This document shows positions 24,673 to 36,713 of a DNA stretch of 64,000 nt, piece after piece. This DNA comes from Glossina fuscipes (lineage: Eukaryota > Arthropoda > Insecta > Diptera > Glossinidae). The notes under the pieces are model-generated. The model worked only from the letters and a program-made list of their open reading frames with translations, did not search any database and had not been told where the DNA came from. The first letter of the stretch is position 1, and the number at the start of each line of letters is the position of its first letter. The DNA lies in assembly GCF_014805625.2 (NCBI RefSeq), contig NW_023998464.1:496001-560000 (forward strand). The letters are read 5' to 3'. The translations under genes and the position numbers were made by a program.

Positions 24673-24944
24673 ATTATACCCTACACCACTTGTGGTCCAG
24701 GCTATATTAAGTTTTTGCGGACGTATGTAATACGCAGAAGGGCTTATGCTAGATCTAACTTTTATTATACCGAATCATTTCTGAATCAATCTCTGCCTAA
24801 CCGCCCATCTCTCCGTCTATGTACCTATCTGCCCGTCCGTCTGTAATATGTAACTTTTGGTGTAGTATCACCAAAACAAGTGAACACTTGCATTAGGCAC
24901 AGTTGCGTAGGGCCTTGGCCGACTATGATGCTCTTACTTGTTTT
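24673..24944 (+). repeat. mini-me-type repeat, copy D, near complete
   Basis: It starts TTATACCCTACACCACTTGT with a CCAC-TTG-TGG hairpin. TTAAGTTTTTGCGGACGTAT and CGCAGAAGGGC follow, then the core CTGAATCAATCTCTGCC and a GTCY run reading CTATCTGCCCGTCCGTCTGT. It ends with GGCCTTGGCCGACTATGATG and CTCTTACTTGTTTT. Both ends recur in other copies, so this roughly 270-bp copy defines the family limits in this window. Confidence 0.75.
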
Positions 24945-26133
24945 ATTGCTAAGGAAATTTTTAAAAATATTGGGAGAACAATAAAAGTAAATAAAGATTT
25001 TTAAAATTTTAACCTGCCTACGTTATGAAATAAAGGCCCGTTCTGCAGCTGACGGTTAACAACAATTTGCATAAAGAAGGGTTAACAAAAATTCTCTTGG
25101 CAAGAATATTAATCAATCAGAGCAAAATGTTGTAATTGTGACGTGTTCATCGAATCGTTACATTTGAAACGAAGTATTTACCGTTTGAAAAAGAAACCGC
25201 TGTTGTTGTACATAACGTCGCTTAAACTTTGTAAATAATTTACTGTAAGTACGTAAACATAGCGTAAGCTGTTGCGAATCTATAGTCCAATGGTACGAAC
25301 ATGATTTAGGAAACACCAAGTAAAACCTTAGGTGGAGTAAAAACACAACTTATTAATAGGGAAAGAAAAATTTCGTTATGAAAATTTCCTTCCATCTCTG
25401 CAATGCCAGATTAGTAAATTTCTATTCTCCAACTTTTTTCGCCTAACACAAATTTTTGTTAATCCACAACAAAGAAACAAACAAAAAGTGCGGGAAATCA
25501 TTATTTCTCTTAATTAATTTTCCAAAATTTTGGAAATTTTCTTTCATAAAACTTTACGCGACTTTTCTTTCTACTCGCGTTAATGAATTTTTTTTCCTTA
25601 TTTTAAATTCGCACTGATTAATTTTCAATCAATACGTAAGGAACTATTTACACTTTGTACCTGATAATAAAAAGACATTTATTGCTTAAAATTGCTTTAT
25701 TGCTTATCCTTCGCGATCTACACACTTTTGCACAAGTTCATAGCATTTTTTCATTCTGTTTGAGGCATTTGCAAAGCATGTCAATCGCTTTTCGCCTAAC
25801 AATATTGTTGCTCGTGTAATTTGTTAGTTGGTACGATCTTCGAGAGCAAAAGAAAGTCATTAAGCGCCAAATCACGATGGTACAGCGAATATTCCATTAA
25901 TTCAATTTTTGTAGAGCGCTCAGCGCGATCATGATGAAAAATGATCCGAGAGCGTTTGCTTATTCTCCTTACGTCACGGCAGACTTTTGGCAAACAAATG
26001 GTTTTGTACTATTCAAAATTGATCTTGGCACGTTTCTCTAAAACCGCTGTTGCTACATAAGCAGTTCTTTCGAAAAAACAGGCGACCATTTGTTTTAAAA
26101 TGATTTGATCGCGAATAAGTTTTGTTTGAATTT

Positions 26134-26231
26134 TTTCTTCATGACACATTTGTACAGTTGATTGCAGTTTACTTTCCGTCTCTTTCTTCATGACACATTT
26201 GTACAGTTGATTGCAATTTACTTTTCGTCTC
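26134..26231. repeat. 49-bp tandem duplication inside the mariner relic
   Basis: TTCTTCATGACACATTTGTA and the following bases to GATTGCA occur at 26135 and again 49 bases later, followed by TTTACTTTCCGTCTCT against TTTACTTTTCGTCTCT. The copies differ at only about two positions. The unit encodes the QSTVQMCHEE part of the transposase, and 49 is not a multiple of three, so the duplication shifts the frame. Confidence 0.9.
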
Positions 26232-26404
26232 TTGAGAATAGGTGCATGCTTTGGGCGCTGTTACATTTTCGAAGCTCCGTTATAGCGCAGTTCAGACATT
26301 TGTTTGCACCGATCGACATGGGCATCTTTCCTTTCTTATTTTTGGTAGGACCATTTATTCAGCAGGTTGTGCCCAATTCGCGTCACATGATAATGGTCAG
26401 CAAG

Positions 26405-26580
26405 AAGTGAGAAAAGAAGAATAGAAATAGGGCGGTGGTGACCGCTACCTAGTGTGGATGTGCCCAGTCGATATTATGCCTTTAACAATTAAGCACTAAC
26501 TATACCTACGAAACTCTACCCCATCGAGATTTGAGCCCGCGGATGCGATTCTTACCTACTCAGTTACTCATGCGGATTTT
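26405..26580 (-). mobile_element. tRNA-derived SINE, copy 1, inside the mariner relic
   Basis: On the minus strand a tRNA-like head reads GAGTAACTGAGTAGGTAAGA (A-box-like), then GCGGGCTCAAATCTC (B-box-like). The body holds GGGGTAGAGTTTC, GTTAAAGGCATAAT and CCCAGTCG lying in reverse, down to CACCGCCCTATTTC. The A-B interval is shortened. It lies between two segments of the mariner transposase, which suggests insertion after the transposon arrived. Confidence 0.6.
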
Positions 26581-26939
26581 GCCAATTTACGCGTCTATCA
26601 CCGAGAAAAAAGTGTGGAGAATGTTGGTGGAATTAATACCTTAAGATTGCCTCAATTTCACCGTAGGTGGCATGTCGATCTCGCAATATCAGTTCTTGCG
26701 AAGCATCAATGTTTTCTGACACAACAACTGATTTTGGAAGTCCACGATGACTTTTGCTGTTGAGCGAACAGACGTCACGATTTAATTCGTTATACCAGTG
26801 TTTCACAGTTCTAAAGAATGGAGCGTCATTGTCACAATTGGTAGTAAGTTGATTGATGCATCCTTCCTGCTGATCATTCACGGTGGAAAGTCATAAAAAA
26901 TATTCGCATGGAAACTTTCACTAATCAATTTCATATTAC

Positions 26940-27910
26940 CGCTGAGGCACGCATTTACAAGTCGCTGAGTCGCTATAAACAACTCTAAGCATCAGAAAAA
27001 GTCTTTAGTCAAAAATTTGAAACTTTTCAATGAAACATTCAAACGGCACCCGACACCATCTATATGCAAATCAATTGCAAAAGATACTTGCACGAGAATC
27101 ACAATTTGCTTTCATATGGTACATCCAATTGTGAGCTTTTGGGGAACACAATTTTCATTTTAACGCACACAGGCGAATACAACTGCACTGACATTTTTAA
27201 AACTCTCATCACTGAGCACATCATCAATCGATCGCTTCTATGTCAATGTCATTTGCACGTGCATGTATGCCTGTGCGCTCTTAAGCGTTAAACATGAATC
27301 TTTCAGAATTTATATTCACATATAAATCCGCGCAAATAGAAAATATAGTACAAATTTGTGTACTGTCCTTTTATTCATTTAACGTGCGTTTAAGGTCTTT
27401 TGAAAAGCATTACATAGAGAAATTAACTTGGTTAGGTTCCTTCATTTCGTACGCAATGACAGAATTGCTCTGTTCTACAGCAAAGTATATAAACTTAATC
27501 TCCATATCTCTTTCGCGTCATGAGATCAAAGAAAATGAACCGACTAAATAACCTGTTGACAAACGGTTTAAAGATCAACAACAAAAAACGCTAATACTTA
27601 ACACACTTGACTAATTACAGCGGCTTTGTTTCTTTCTTCTCGTCCTCTTTTCGATAAACATGGAGAAAATCCAAAAAAAAAAAAAGATGCACGCATAATG
27701 GGTGGGCTATAGCAATGTCCAGTAATTTACAAAAAGAATAACAACATTTGCTTTACAGCAATCACATAATAAAATGCAGTGATCAATAATTTCCGAAACT
27801 AAGAGAGATGACTTTCTACGTCATACATAGTCTTCAACGGCGATACAATCAACTTAACGCTGAAAAATAAGTTTCAGTTTCCACTAAAACTGCATTATTT
27901 GCTGCAAATC
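26940..27910. other. noncoding flank of the mariner relic
   Basis: The first 120 bases probably include the transposon's 5' untranslated part and outer end, but I cannot define an inverted repeat. The frames at 27064-27291 and 27294-27551 carry no motif. Confidence 0.45.
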
Positions 27911-27918
27911 TTTTTCCC

Positions 27919-28393
27919 TCAAGGATTCTTCTGAGAGTTTAGAACGGGTGCAAGCTGCTGAGCGCTAGGGAACTTCGTTTTACGTAGTTTTGCTATTGTA
28001 GTCACCGAGTCTTTGTGCGGGGAGAATTCGATGAACTGTGAGAAAACGCGATACCCATTGCCCTTGTCCATGCAAATGGTTTCGCTTCCTTTGGCAATCT
28101 TTATGATGCCAATCATCATCAGTTATCTTCGGTAAGCAACTCGTTTGGGCCTTCAATGCGTTTAGCATCATCGCTGTCCGTATGACCTTTAGTTGTTGTT
28201 TTCGACGGAGAAGAGTTGCCATCTTGCTTTTCAAGTCGAATCTGCCTCCGCACTCATCCAAAAGTAACATGTAATCGACGTCGAATTTTTCTATCGATTT
28301 GTCAATAAAATCACTACAACTCGTATCTACGTGATCGAAGCGACTTGGCAGCTTTCTAAAAATAATACCGGCTTTTTTTAGAAACGATATTTA
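27919..28393 (-). pseudogene. decayed coding relic, possibly FLYWCH-type
   Basis: A minus-strand frame is open from a TAA near 28393 to 27980. It reads KKAGIIFRKLPSRFD, then DYMLLLDECGGRFDLKSKMA and LLRRKQQLKVIRTAMML. After a likely frameshift near 28119 a second frame continues IAKGSETICMDKGNGYRVF and KLRKTKFPSAQ to a stop at 27919. The spacing of a GYR element, an aromatic pair and a KLRKTK-x-P stretch resembles a FLYWCH zinc finger, but the expected Trp and Cys residues are absent. FLYWCH domains are common in insect DNA-binding proteins and Mutator-type transposons. The link is weak. Confidence 0.3.
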
Positions 28394-28439
28394 AACGGCA
28401 GTCCCGACATTTATTGATCGTCATTTTACTATAAAACAA

Positions 28440-29520
28440 ATGATGGTGAGAGTTTTCAAGTGATGAACCAATGACAGATAAGTTGTAAAGTCAAATCAAT
28501 TTAAGTGATTTACGCGCATTACAAACTGTGCTGTAAGCAGATCTAGATGTGTTTGTCTGAAACGAATTTGTTTATTATTTATTAGTTTTAACAAGCACGC
28601 CGTAGTGATGGCAGTTGGTAAACTAACAAATCAAATTAAATAAACATATCGGAAGAAATCTTTTTTAGTTCGAGACGAATGTTTGGTTTGTTTATTATTA
28701 ATGTTTTAGTTATTTATAATAGTTTAAAAAAATAATGCGTCCGAGAACAACCAACAGAGAATAGATCTATAAAAACTTTTGTCTCTTGAAGGCTAACAGT
28801 TTTTTGTTTTAAATATCTATAGTTCTAAGTTTCTAGGGATTGTTCAATGTAAGGGGATGAAGTAGGAGTTTTTGTCTTTCTGCTTTTATTTCTGTAGCTT
28901 CATTAATAATCATTGTTGTATTCCCATGGATATATTTAAATAAGGATGATAAGTTTGAAACTTGTGTAAGTTTGTTCCTTTATAATTCTTCTAATAAATG
29001 TTTTCAATTCCTTTCACTTCTCAAATTGTCTTCTTTTTAAGAATGCCTTTAAAGCTCTTTTGAAAAAACTTTATGAAAACAGTAAGGATGACGAACATCA
29101 TCTTATATGATATAATATATACGATTATCCCAATAGTTGAATTGCAAACAAATATACGTCGAAGTGCACTTGCAAATATACTTGAAAATTATAGTCAAAT
29201 ATAGAGATAGGCCTCTTAAAGCACGCATTCTCTTCCTCGGCGAAGGGCTCTTACTTGATTCATCCATTTCCGTTTGTTGCTGTGCCTGTCACTGACGCTG
29301 TCAAAGGTAAATGGAAATAGAATGCTTAATCTTGAGATGTATACTTACAGGAATAGGGATCAGACGGTAACTCTAAGTACTTATGTAGGAAACTAAAGAT
29401 AACCAATATTCTAGATAGGTTTCTAGATACGAGTAAAAGATTCTTGGTTAGTTTAAGGATTCGTGAATGTCTGGTGAAAGTTTGAAAGTAATTATTAGAA
29501 CAAAGAGACAAACGACATAT
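28440..29520. other. noncoding stretch
   Basis: AT-rich sequence with no recognisable repeat or exon. The frame at 29326-29523 on the minus strand has no motif. Confidence 0.55.
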
Positions 29521-29523
29521 CAA

Positions 29524-29766
29524 AACACGCCTATAGGGAAACTACAGACGGACAAGGCCCACCATTATCTAGTCTAACCCGCTTCATCTAATCCAATTAT
29601 TCACATAATAACTTTTCAAAAGGCTCTGACCCGAGCTATTTTGAACAATATTCGCCCTTGGACAAAACACATCGGTGTACCAAATTTCTACAATCTGCCT
29701 CAAAAATTGCAGATTGTGGATTGAACAAACATAATATACTTTGCACCGTAAGTGGTGTACGGTATA
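29524..29766 (-). repeat. mini-me-type repeat, copy J (core deleted)
   Basis: On the minus strand it starts TATACCGTACACCACTTACG at 29766. It then jumps to the tail half (CAATTTTTGAGGCAGATTG, TTGGTACACCGATGTGTTTT, TCCAAGGGCGAATATTG) and ends with GGTGGGCCTTGTCCGTC. The microsatellite core is absent, as from an internal deletion. Confidence 0.55.
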
Positions 29767-30009
29767 GACAGAAAAACATAACATTTGATACTCTATATAA
29801 ATGGCAATACCCTGTGGTGTTGTCAAAATTAACTACATCTGTATCTCATCCTACGAACTTATTGAGTAATGTAATATGCAGTAAACATTCTCCTGATTTT
29901 TTTCCTTATCACAACAAATAGAGTGATCAAATTCTCATGTATATTTTAGAGTATCTGTATAAAAATAGGAAAATCGGCCACAGGCGGCCTTCACTATAGA
30001 GTATTGAAA

Positions 30010-30085
30010 ATTAGTTTTCGTTTTGAGAAAAATTTTGGGTATATAAGATTCGGCGACAGCCTAATACAGTTTTCTTCCTTGTTTA
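30010..30085 (+). repeat. mini-me 3'-end fragment
   Basis: TATAAGATTCGGCGACAGCC followed by TAATACAGTTTTCTTCCTTG matches the usual 3' end of the family (copy D ends GGCCGACTATGATG and CTCTTACTTG). Confidence 0.4.
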
Positions 30086-30754
30086 TTTTATTGCAATGCA
30101 CAATTCTTCTTCACTCTTTGCACTTCAATATTCGTGCTAGGATTCTTCTTATTCAATGAGTGGAAAAGGGCTACAAAGATATATATACGACTGGTGTTCC
30201 AAATTAAGGAATGCATTTGGCTACCGTACTTTTACAGATTTGACATAAAAATTGCAAATAATTTCATTCGGCGGAGGGAACCCACGTAGGGAATGATCCA
30301 AGAGGCACATAATTCTTTCCCATCTTTACTCGCACCATCCAGAGTGCGAGTAAAAATCTAACCCGAATTCACTTTCATATTTGTTGTTTACTTTAAAAGT
30401 ACTGCAAATGCAGTGCAACAACAAAGTCAATATAGATTTTCTCCAGCGGATGTTAGCAGATATCATTAGATTATAGCTTTTCGAGGGGAAGCGACAACAT
30501 GCACGTTTAAAATATTCTTAGAGAGACAGATTGTCGACAGCGAAGGCAAAATAAACAAAAGTTTATGAAATTCTGAAAAAAAAACAACGCAAGCAATGCT
30601 CTAAAGATACACGATCCGCTTGACTGAGTTAATAAATTTTTTAAATGTGTAAGTTTAAGATTTCATTGCTCGCAAACAGTGCAATAGCAGCACTTGCTTT
30701 CTGTAAATAACGGCAAAAAAACGTATCATGTTTTCAGGTGTAATTCTTATAAAT

Positions 30755-30755
30755 G

Positions 30756-30793
<38 letters not shown>

Positions 30794-31376
30794 ATCTGGC
30801 AAAAAAATGAATAAATTTCAAATACACACGTGTGCCAAAATAGAATATTTATATGCGCCAGGAAGAGTTTGCATCGAAATTTTTTTTCAAAAATTTTACC
30901 CCTTGTCACACTCTAATAATAAAAATAAAAAAAAAAGGTGGATCTGAAGAGGATTATTTTTAACCCGGTTTAAGATCAAATTGCTTCTTGTTACTTTATT
31001 AGCATAACTTTTATCTAAATTTGATATTGACGAAGAGTCGTTTGAGTGTGGTAGTAACATACACACAAACAAAGTTATGGTCTTTCTCTTGCTTCCATAA
31101 ACATGAGAGCTGTGCGCCGGCATCCTTATATAAAATAGAATAACAAATGTCTTAATAAGCAATTAACTGCGTTATAAAAACGCAAACGGCACACATAGAG
31201 TAAAAAAAAAAAAAAAACAAATAAAAAAGTATAAGTCGTAAATTTATATGCAACTGAATTGATTCGCATTAGCCGAGTATTTATTCTAGGAAGAGGCTGC
31301 CGCAATGACTTGTAAACAGTAAAATGTATTTGTTGATGGCCACAAGTACAAGTAAATATGATTGTATATGCGTTTA

Positions 31377-31444
<68 letters not shown>

Positions 31445-32310
31445 TATATAATATGTGTACTTGCTATAAACAATACACAATTATTAGCCATTTACTAGCC
31501 ATTGCAGTGCAAATGAATTTCTGTCTAATGGGCAATTAGTAGCGGTGATAAAGCGCACACCACCCACCGCTTTTTTAATTGTGAGACTTTGTACCCTTTC
31601 CATGCACATAATCAAGTACGGCTATCGCTGGCGGTGGACGACGGGCGGTAATAATCCGTAATAAATATTGTATAAAACAAACATAACGCTTGCATTGCCA
31701 TGTGCACAGATATATGCAAGCTATATATGTGCATACGTGCGCTACTAAACATAAATACTTAATACCGCATATGTATATGGTATGTATGTAAGTATTTAAT
31801 GCAAGTGTGTGAAATGTATGCATGCATTGTTACACAATTCTATATGTACGCTTTGTATTTTCCACTTGTGTGTGCACAATTGTTCATACATATCGATTGT
31901 TTACATGAGCAAGTTAGACGAAAATCGGAAAACACTTGAAATAAAAACAAAAATCAGCCAACAAACCGTTAAACAATTTAAATAATACTATTGTTTAAGC
32001 AGAAAACATTGTTTCGTTTATTTAATTAAGAAATTAAAAAAAAAATAAAAAAAAAACACGCAAAACATATCTCAAAATTTTAAATCAAAGTCAAATTAAT
32101 TTTTTTTTTTTTTTTTAATTTCAAATTTTTTTTCAAAATATGAATGCATTTGAGCAAATCGCCCGTCTAATGTCATTTCATATTCGCGTGTTCGTGTTTA
32201 TTTGGTTCACCTGTGCAAAAGCGAAGCAAAAACAAACACATGCACACATATACATGTCTATAGATAGATAGGTAGATAGATAGATAGATAGATAGGTAGA
32301 TAGGTAGATA
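30755..32310. repeat. cluster of TA and TAGA microsatellites
   Basis: TA tracts lie at 30755-30793 and 31379-31429 (51 bases, the longest in the window), the second passing into interrupted TA to about 31450. A (TAGA/TAGG)n tract lies at about 32261-32310. The intervening DNA is noncoding. The open frames of 121 codons at 31126-31491 and neighbours are translations of the TA tract. Confidence 0.85.
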
Positions 32311-32634
32311 CATATATAAATTTCTGCTAATGTATTTATTGCAACAAAAAAGTTCTTCTACAGTAATTGTAAATATAAACAAACATTCGTTTTGTTGGAA
32401 ATTCGCACGCATTTACAAATTATATACAAATCAAATAATATTACATTGTATTAAACAGATTTTAAATAGAAAACTGAAAATTTTTAATAAACATTTTGGT
32501 GTTAGAAAGCATTCGGTTGTAAATTAACGTGAAAATATTGATGAATAGATAAGCAGCGGCAACGGCATCGGCAGCGGCACTAGCACCACTAGCACTGCCA
32601 GTAGCCAGCAGCTGTAAACGTTCGCGACTAAGAA

Positions 32635-32691
32635 ATGTATAACAAAATAAGTATTATGTCGAAAAAAAGCCGGAAGTGCAAATGCGAAAAG
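32635..32691 (+). other. candidate short first coding exon with splice donor
   Basis: After TAA at 32629-32631, ATG at 32635 opens 19 codons (MYNKISIMSKKSRKCKCEK) that end exactly at AAAAG followed by GTATGTAAG, a strong donor in phase 0. A second ATG at 32656 is in the same frame. Just upstream, 32553-32612 is a GC-rich block of GCAGCGGCA, GGCATCGGCAGC and similar, unlike the surrounding AT-rich DNA and like a fly 5' leader. No partner exon is recognised in the window and no promoter is defined. Confidence 0.22.
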
Positions 32692-32989
32692 GTATGTAAG
32701 TAAGTGCATTCAAATACTTAGACACACGTGCGAATTTCAGTAATCACGTAACGCTATGTATTACATATTCACGCATTGTTTAACATATTTCTACCTCTTC
32801 CAAATAAAAGTAAAACGAGCAACAAAATCCAACTTACACCACTTTACTCATCCCTAGTGCTTACACTACTTATGGGGTAGTAGCTGTCTCCTCTTGATAG
32901 CTTCTAAACGCGGAAAACAAACAAAAACGCTATAGAGTTCCATGAGGTACCGTTAGATACGCTACACCATTTTACAGTTAGTTACTCTA

Positions 32990-33200
32990 CTTAATAATAA
33001 TAATACAGACGAACAGACGAACAGACGGACAGACAGACAGATTGACATATGCACAAATAGACAGATGAATAGGCTAACATTTGAATATGGTTGAGTAAGT
33101 TTGGGGTTTGAGTTGAATTTGATTTTCGCAAGAATATATATATACTTTGTAGGGTCTCTGCAGTTTCCCCCTGGTTGCTGTAAGCGTTTTGACAAAATAT
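32990..33200 (-). repeat. mini-me-type repeat, second subfamily, copy Q
   Basis: Read on the minus strand, ATTTTGTCAAAACGCTTACA and AGAGACCCTACAAAGTATAT come first. A TA run, a drifted interior and a GTCY run (CTGTCTGTCTGTCCGTCTGT) on the same strand follow. The wording matches the copy at 33620 and the widespread fly version with ATTTTGTC near the start, rather than the TATACCCTACACCA version. Confidence 0.6.
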
Positions 33201-33619
33201 TTATGTCACTGTCCCTTGACGATCAGTGTAAGAAGACGACTTATGCTTGTAAAGTCAGTTTTATGTAAAAGCTTTAACAACAAGAACAAAAGAGTTAAGT
33301 TGCGCCAGCACAAATGGACGCTTGTGTTGACGTACGTTGTATTCGTTGCGTATATCATGTAATCTATATATAAATTAGGTATCTGAGCAAGCGTCCTACA
33401 GTTGTAGGCTAAGTAGTGGCATATTGTAATTACTGCACCAATGTATTTAGCACGGCCCTAGTCGGATATTTTCACACACGTATCCTTTCAATATTAGTGT
33501 GGCGTAGCTATGCGTAAACTTAAATCCCGTTACTACTGTTGTACCAATAAGCGATCCTAGCATATGTATCTAAGTGTGTGTGTTATTATATGTCATCATT
33601 CCATGTCATCAGTACCTTT

Positions 33620-33900
33620 AAAGCCCATCCCCGTAATACGAGGGGTATATTCATTTTGTCAAAATGTTTGCAACGCCAAGAAAGGGACATTAGAGACCTC
33701 AAAAAGTACATATATGCATGACCAGCATCGAATTCTGAATCGATTAAGGTATGTCTCTCTGTCCGTCTGTTCTTTTGCTCGTCTGTGCAGTTGTCCGTCT
33801 GTGCTAGGTCTGTTGTAAACGTTTTTCGTGCCGCAACAATGAAGCTATCGACCTCTAATTTGGCAGAAACATTGGAAGTTCTTGCACGGAGACTGAAAAA
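33620..33900 (+). repeat. mini-me-type repeat, second subfamily, copy E
   Basis: GTATATTCATTTTGTCAAAA and GTTTGCAACGCCAAGAAAGG lead to ATTAGAGACCTC, a short TATATG tract, the core GACCAGCATCGAATTCTGAA and CGATTAAGG, then a strong GTCY run (CTCTGTCCGTCTGTTC, more after). This is the clearest example here of TA tract, core and GTCY run in order. The minus-strand 116-codon frame across it is a translation of the repeat. Confidence 0.7.
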
Positions 33901-33989
33901 TGGAAATGGACAAAATGGATGTGATAAGACACTCATACTTTTAAATCAGCAGCAAACATTCAGGGAATGTCTCCCATAAGAGAGAGGTG

Positions 33990-34160
33990 AAGAATGAGAA
34001 ATAAATAGCGAATCGCCGTAGTGTGCTGATTAGTGCGGTAAGTTTTATGCCTTCGCCGACCGAGCACCACCTACAACTGAAACGAGTACGGGGAAACTTC
34101 ACTCCGCGCTTAGACTTGAATCCGCGAACATTGATTTCACTCGCCTATTACTTATGTCTT
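33990..34160 (-). mobile_element. tRNA-derived SINE, copy 2
   Basis: On the minus strand AAGTAATAGGCGAGTGAAAT and GTTCGCGGATTCAAGTCT carry the B-box. CCCCGTACTCG, GGCGAAGGCATAAAACTTAC and CAGCACACTACGG follow, ending in ATTCGCTATTTATTTCTC. The body matches the copies at 39975 and 60940. Confidence 0.6.
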
Positions 34161-34164
34161 CTTC

Positions 34165-36669
34165 GTGGCGCTAAAATTTTTTAAATCGCATTAATTGCAG
34201 TTGAAGCAATAAACATAAGACAATTTGCATTGAAAGGGAATTCGTTGTCAAAAGCATGCGTTTAAAATCGTCCATTTATTCGACGCTAATAATATATATA
34301 TATATAGCAAAGTTGTCTGGTTCGCGAACAACATTGACATTGGCAATCCAATTGGACTTTCTTTACCGATAATAAATACTTATTTTGAGCTTATTTTTTC
34401 TGATCATTAACATGACTTACATGATAAGATTAAGTCTTACGTACGTTTTCTTTTTTATACTTTTATTCTAGTTAAGTAAACAAATTGTTGTAACATTTCG
34501 AATTTATTGAAATTCATCAACCATCATCATCATCAGTGGGAAAAACCAATGTAAAAAAACGTCAATACATTTACAATCCAATAGGCAACGCGTATGAAAT
34601 CTATGTGAAAATTTAATTATATAAAAACATTAAAAACAAAAAAAAAAGAGAAAAAACATTAAATAAACATAACTAAGTAGACGAAGATACACACTGAACA
34701 TTATACAAAAAGAGTCTTTCAATGAGTTACGAATAAAGCTCTGTGTGTGTGTGTGTGTGTGTGTGCTTAGCTTACAAAGGGCAAACAATGTGAAGATCCT
34801 TTAATTTGCATAATTCCCAGAAATCAAAGGTAACGTAAGAAAATATAAAAAGTCAATATGTAAAGATCTATAGAAAAGAAATAGAAGAAGGTATTCTTCT
34901 GCTTAACTACCAACAAGTGTTTTCACAATGAAGATGGAAAATATCAATAAACGCGTATTTGAACAAGATAAACTGTGTGTGCGCTGTGTTCATTTACAAA
35001 CGTCGACGATGATGACGATGATGATGAAATGAACAAGGCCCGTCCTCAACATACACAAGTTCAACAGGTTAAAAACCACTTAAATTACAACGGGCGGGTA
35101 ACAGCTACGCGATCCTTCTCGAATAATCGCAATTAAATAAAGCAAAAAAAATAAAAAATAAAAATAAATAAATAAATAAAAAATAACTAATAAAATGGAT
35201 TCAAATATTTTAAGATAGATCAATGGTACAAATGTTATACGATATCACAAATCGGGAATCCTATATATCATCATGTGTAAGCTGTCTTGAAGTTTTACTG
35301 AAATAATTGAACCCTAAGGTGCTCTTAGGTGCTGTTTTTCTCTTTTTTTCCATTTGTTTTTTTCCTTTACTTAATTGTTGCGATAACCGGAGGGTACGTT
35401 TGTTGTGCGTTACATTCGCGCTTTGACTTAAATATAATTTAAACAACAAACCATAAAGTAACTTCAATGTAAATAAACTTACGGACATATAGACATTTGC
35501 ACAAACTGTAAAAAAGCGGCATCATTGACTCCTAACGAGGCCGACATCATCAGCAGTATGCATTAACTACCAACAACATCATCATACATTGTCTACAACA
35601 ATCTAATACGAAATAAAACAAAAAAAGAAATGATTGTATGTGTATGTGTTTATGTTCTTATTTTTATTTTTTTTTTCTTTTTTTTGCTATAATTGCAACA
35701 TTCTTCTATTCGAGCAGCATCGTCAAATAATGTGTGATCATCATCCCGATCATCCACATCATCGTCAACAACATTATCATTGTACACAATCATCATCATC
35801 ATCATCAGCATCATCATTATCATCATTATTATCATTATCATCATCATCATTATGATTGCAGCGTTATTGTTTATCCTTTGGTGTGTGTATATGTTTGTGT
35901 GTGTATGTGTGCAAGTTGAAGTTTCTCAGTTCCCTTACAATTCCTTAGTACAGTAGCATTTATTTGCATATATTCTAGGGTAAAACAGCAGTTACATACA
36001 TAACTTTGTTTGTTTGCTTGCTTGTTTCTTTGTTTGTTTGTTTGCTATTACACACCAGCAATTTACACACTGACTCAGTCACTCACTCACTCACTCACTC
36101 ACTCACTCACTCACTCACTCTTTTACTTACATTTAGACGTAAATGAAAATGCATTATTTTGTAATCAGTTAAGTTCGGCCTGAACGATCCAAGCTGCTGA
36201 CCAAGCCAACAACCATCCAGCTATATAGAGTTAAGTTAAAGTCATCATAAAATATGTCTTACAACTGCCATTCATTGTGTATGCATATCGTATAGTTTGT
36301 AAAATGTGAAAAATTTCTTATTTAAATATTGACGTATTCACGTTGATTTGTTTACGGAGATGCATAGACTTCTTCTTCCATAAGCCGCTGCGTGAAACAA
36401 ACAATTGCACTAACAGCAAATAAATGAGCTTTGCAAACTTTTCAACGAATTATGAACACTCTTCAATTTAATAACAAACAATATATTTAACTAAAGCAAA
36501 ATAGACGCATAACGACTAAGTTGTAACTTGTAATGTTAGTGTATCCTGCCATTTTTATATTTTGCTGATCAAATTTATTTAAAAAGTTGAAATTTCTTTT
36601 TAATTTGATACCGCTACATTGAGTATGTACATTACGTTACAAACGTAATGAACGATTTATTACATGTAC

Positions 36670-36713
<44 letters not shown>

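Larger units (their letters stand above)
25700..26934 (-). pseudogene. mariner transposase relic, interrupted by a SINE
   Basis: The presumed start ATG is at 26934 (MKLISESFHANIFYDF); a frameshift leads into the segment at 26881-26633. That segment carries the helix-turn-helix region, with the patterns INQLTTNCDNDAPFFRTVKH and LPKSVVVSENIDASQELIL. After a gap filled by SINE sequence, the frame at 26191-26009 has ETESKLQSTVQMCHEEK and KQMVACFFERTAYVATAVLE, typical of the catalytic domain. The segment at 25993-25796 has RIIFHHDRAERST (family HHDNAS, second catalytic Asp kept) and YHRDLALNDF (family YSPDLAPNDF, third Asp kept). Remnants of the C-terminus such as MPQTE, where the family has IPQSEW, reach about 25735. 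Several frameshifts, stops and a 49-bp duplication make it inactive. Terminal repeats are not identified. The residue pattern differs from the mauritiana-type fragment at 14.3 kb. Confidence 0.88.

Noticed and set aside
31126..31491. 121-codon minus-strand open frame
   Set aside because: Much of it is Tyr-Ile repeats translated from the TA tract at 31379-31429, so it is not a gene.
33586..33936. 116-codon minus-strand open frame
   Set aside because: It is the antisense of mini-me copy E, and its Cys/Arg/Thr-rich stretch comes from the GTCY run.
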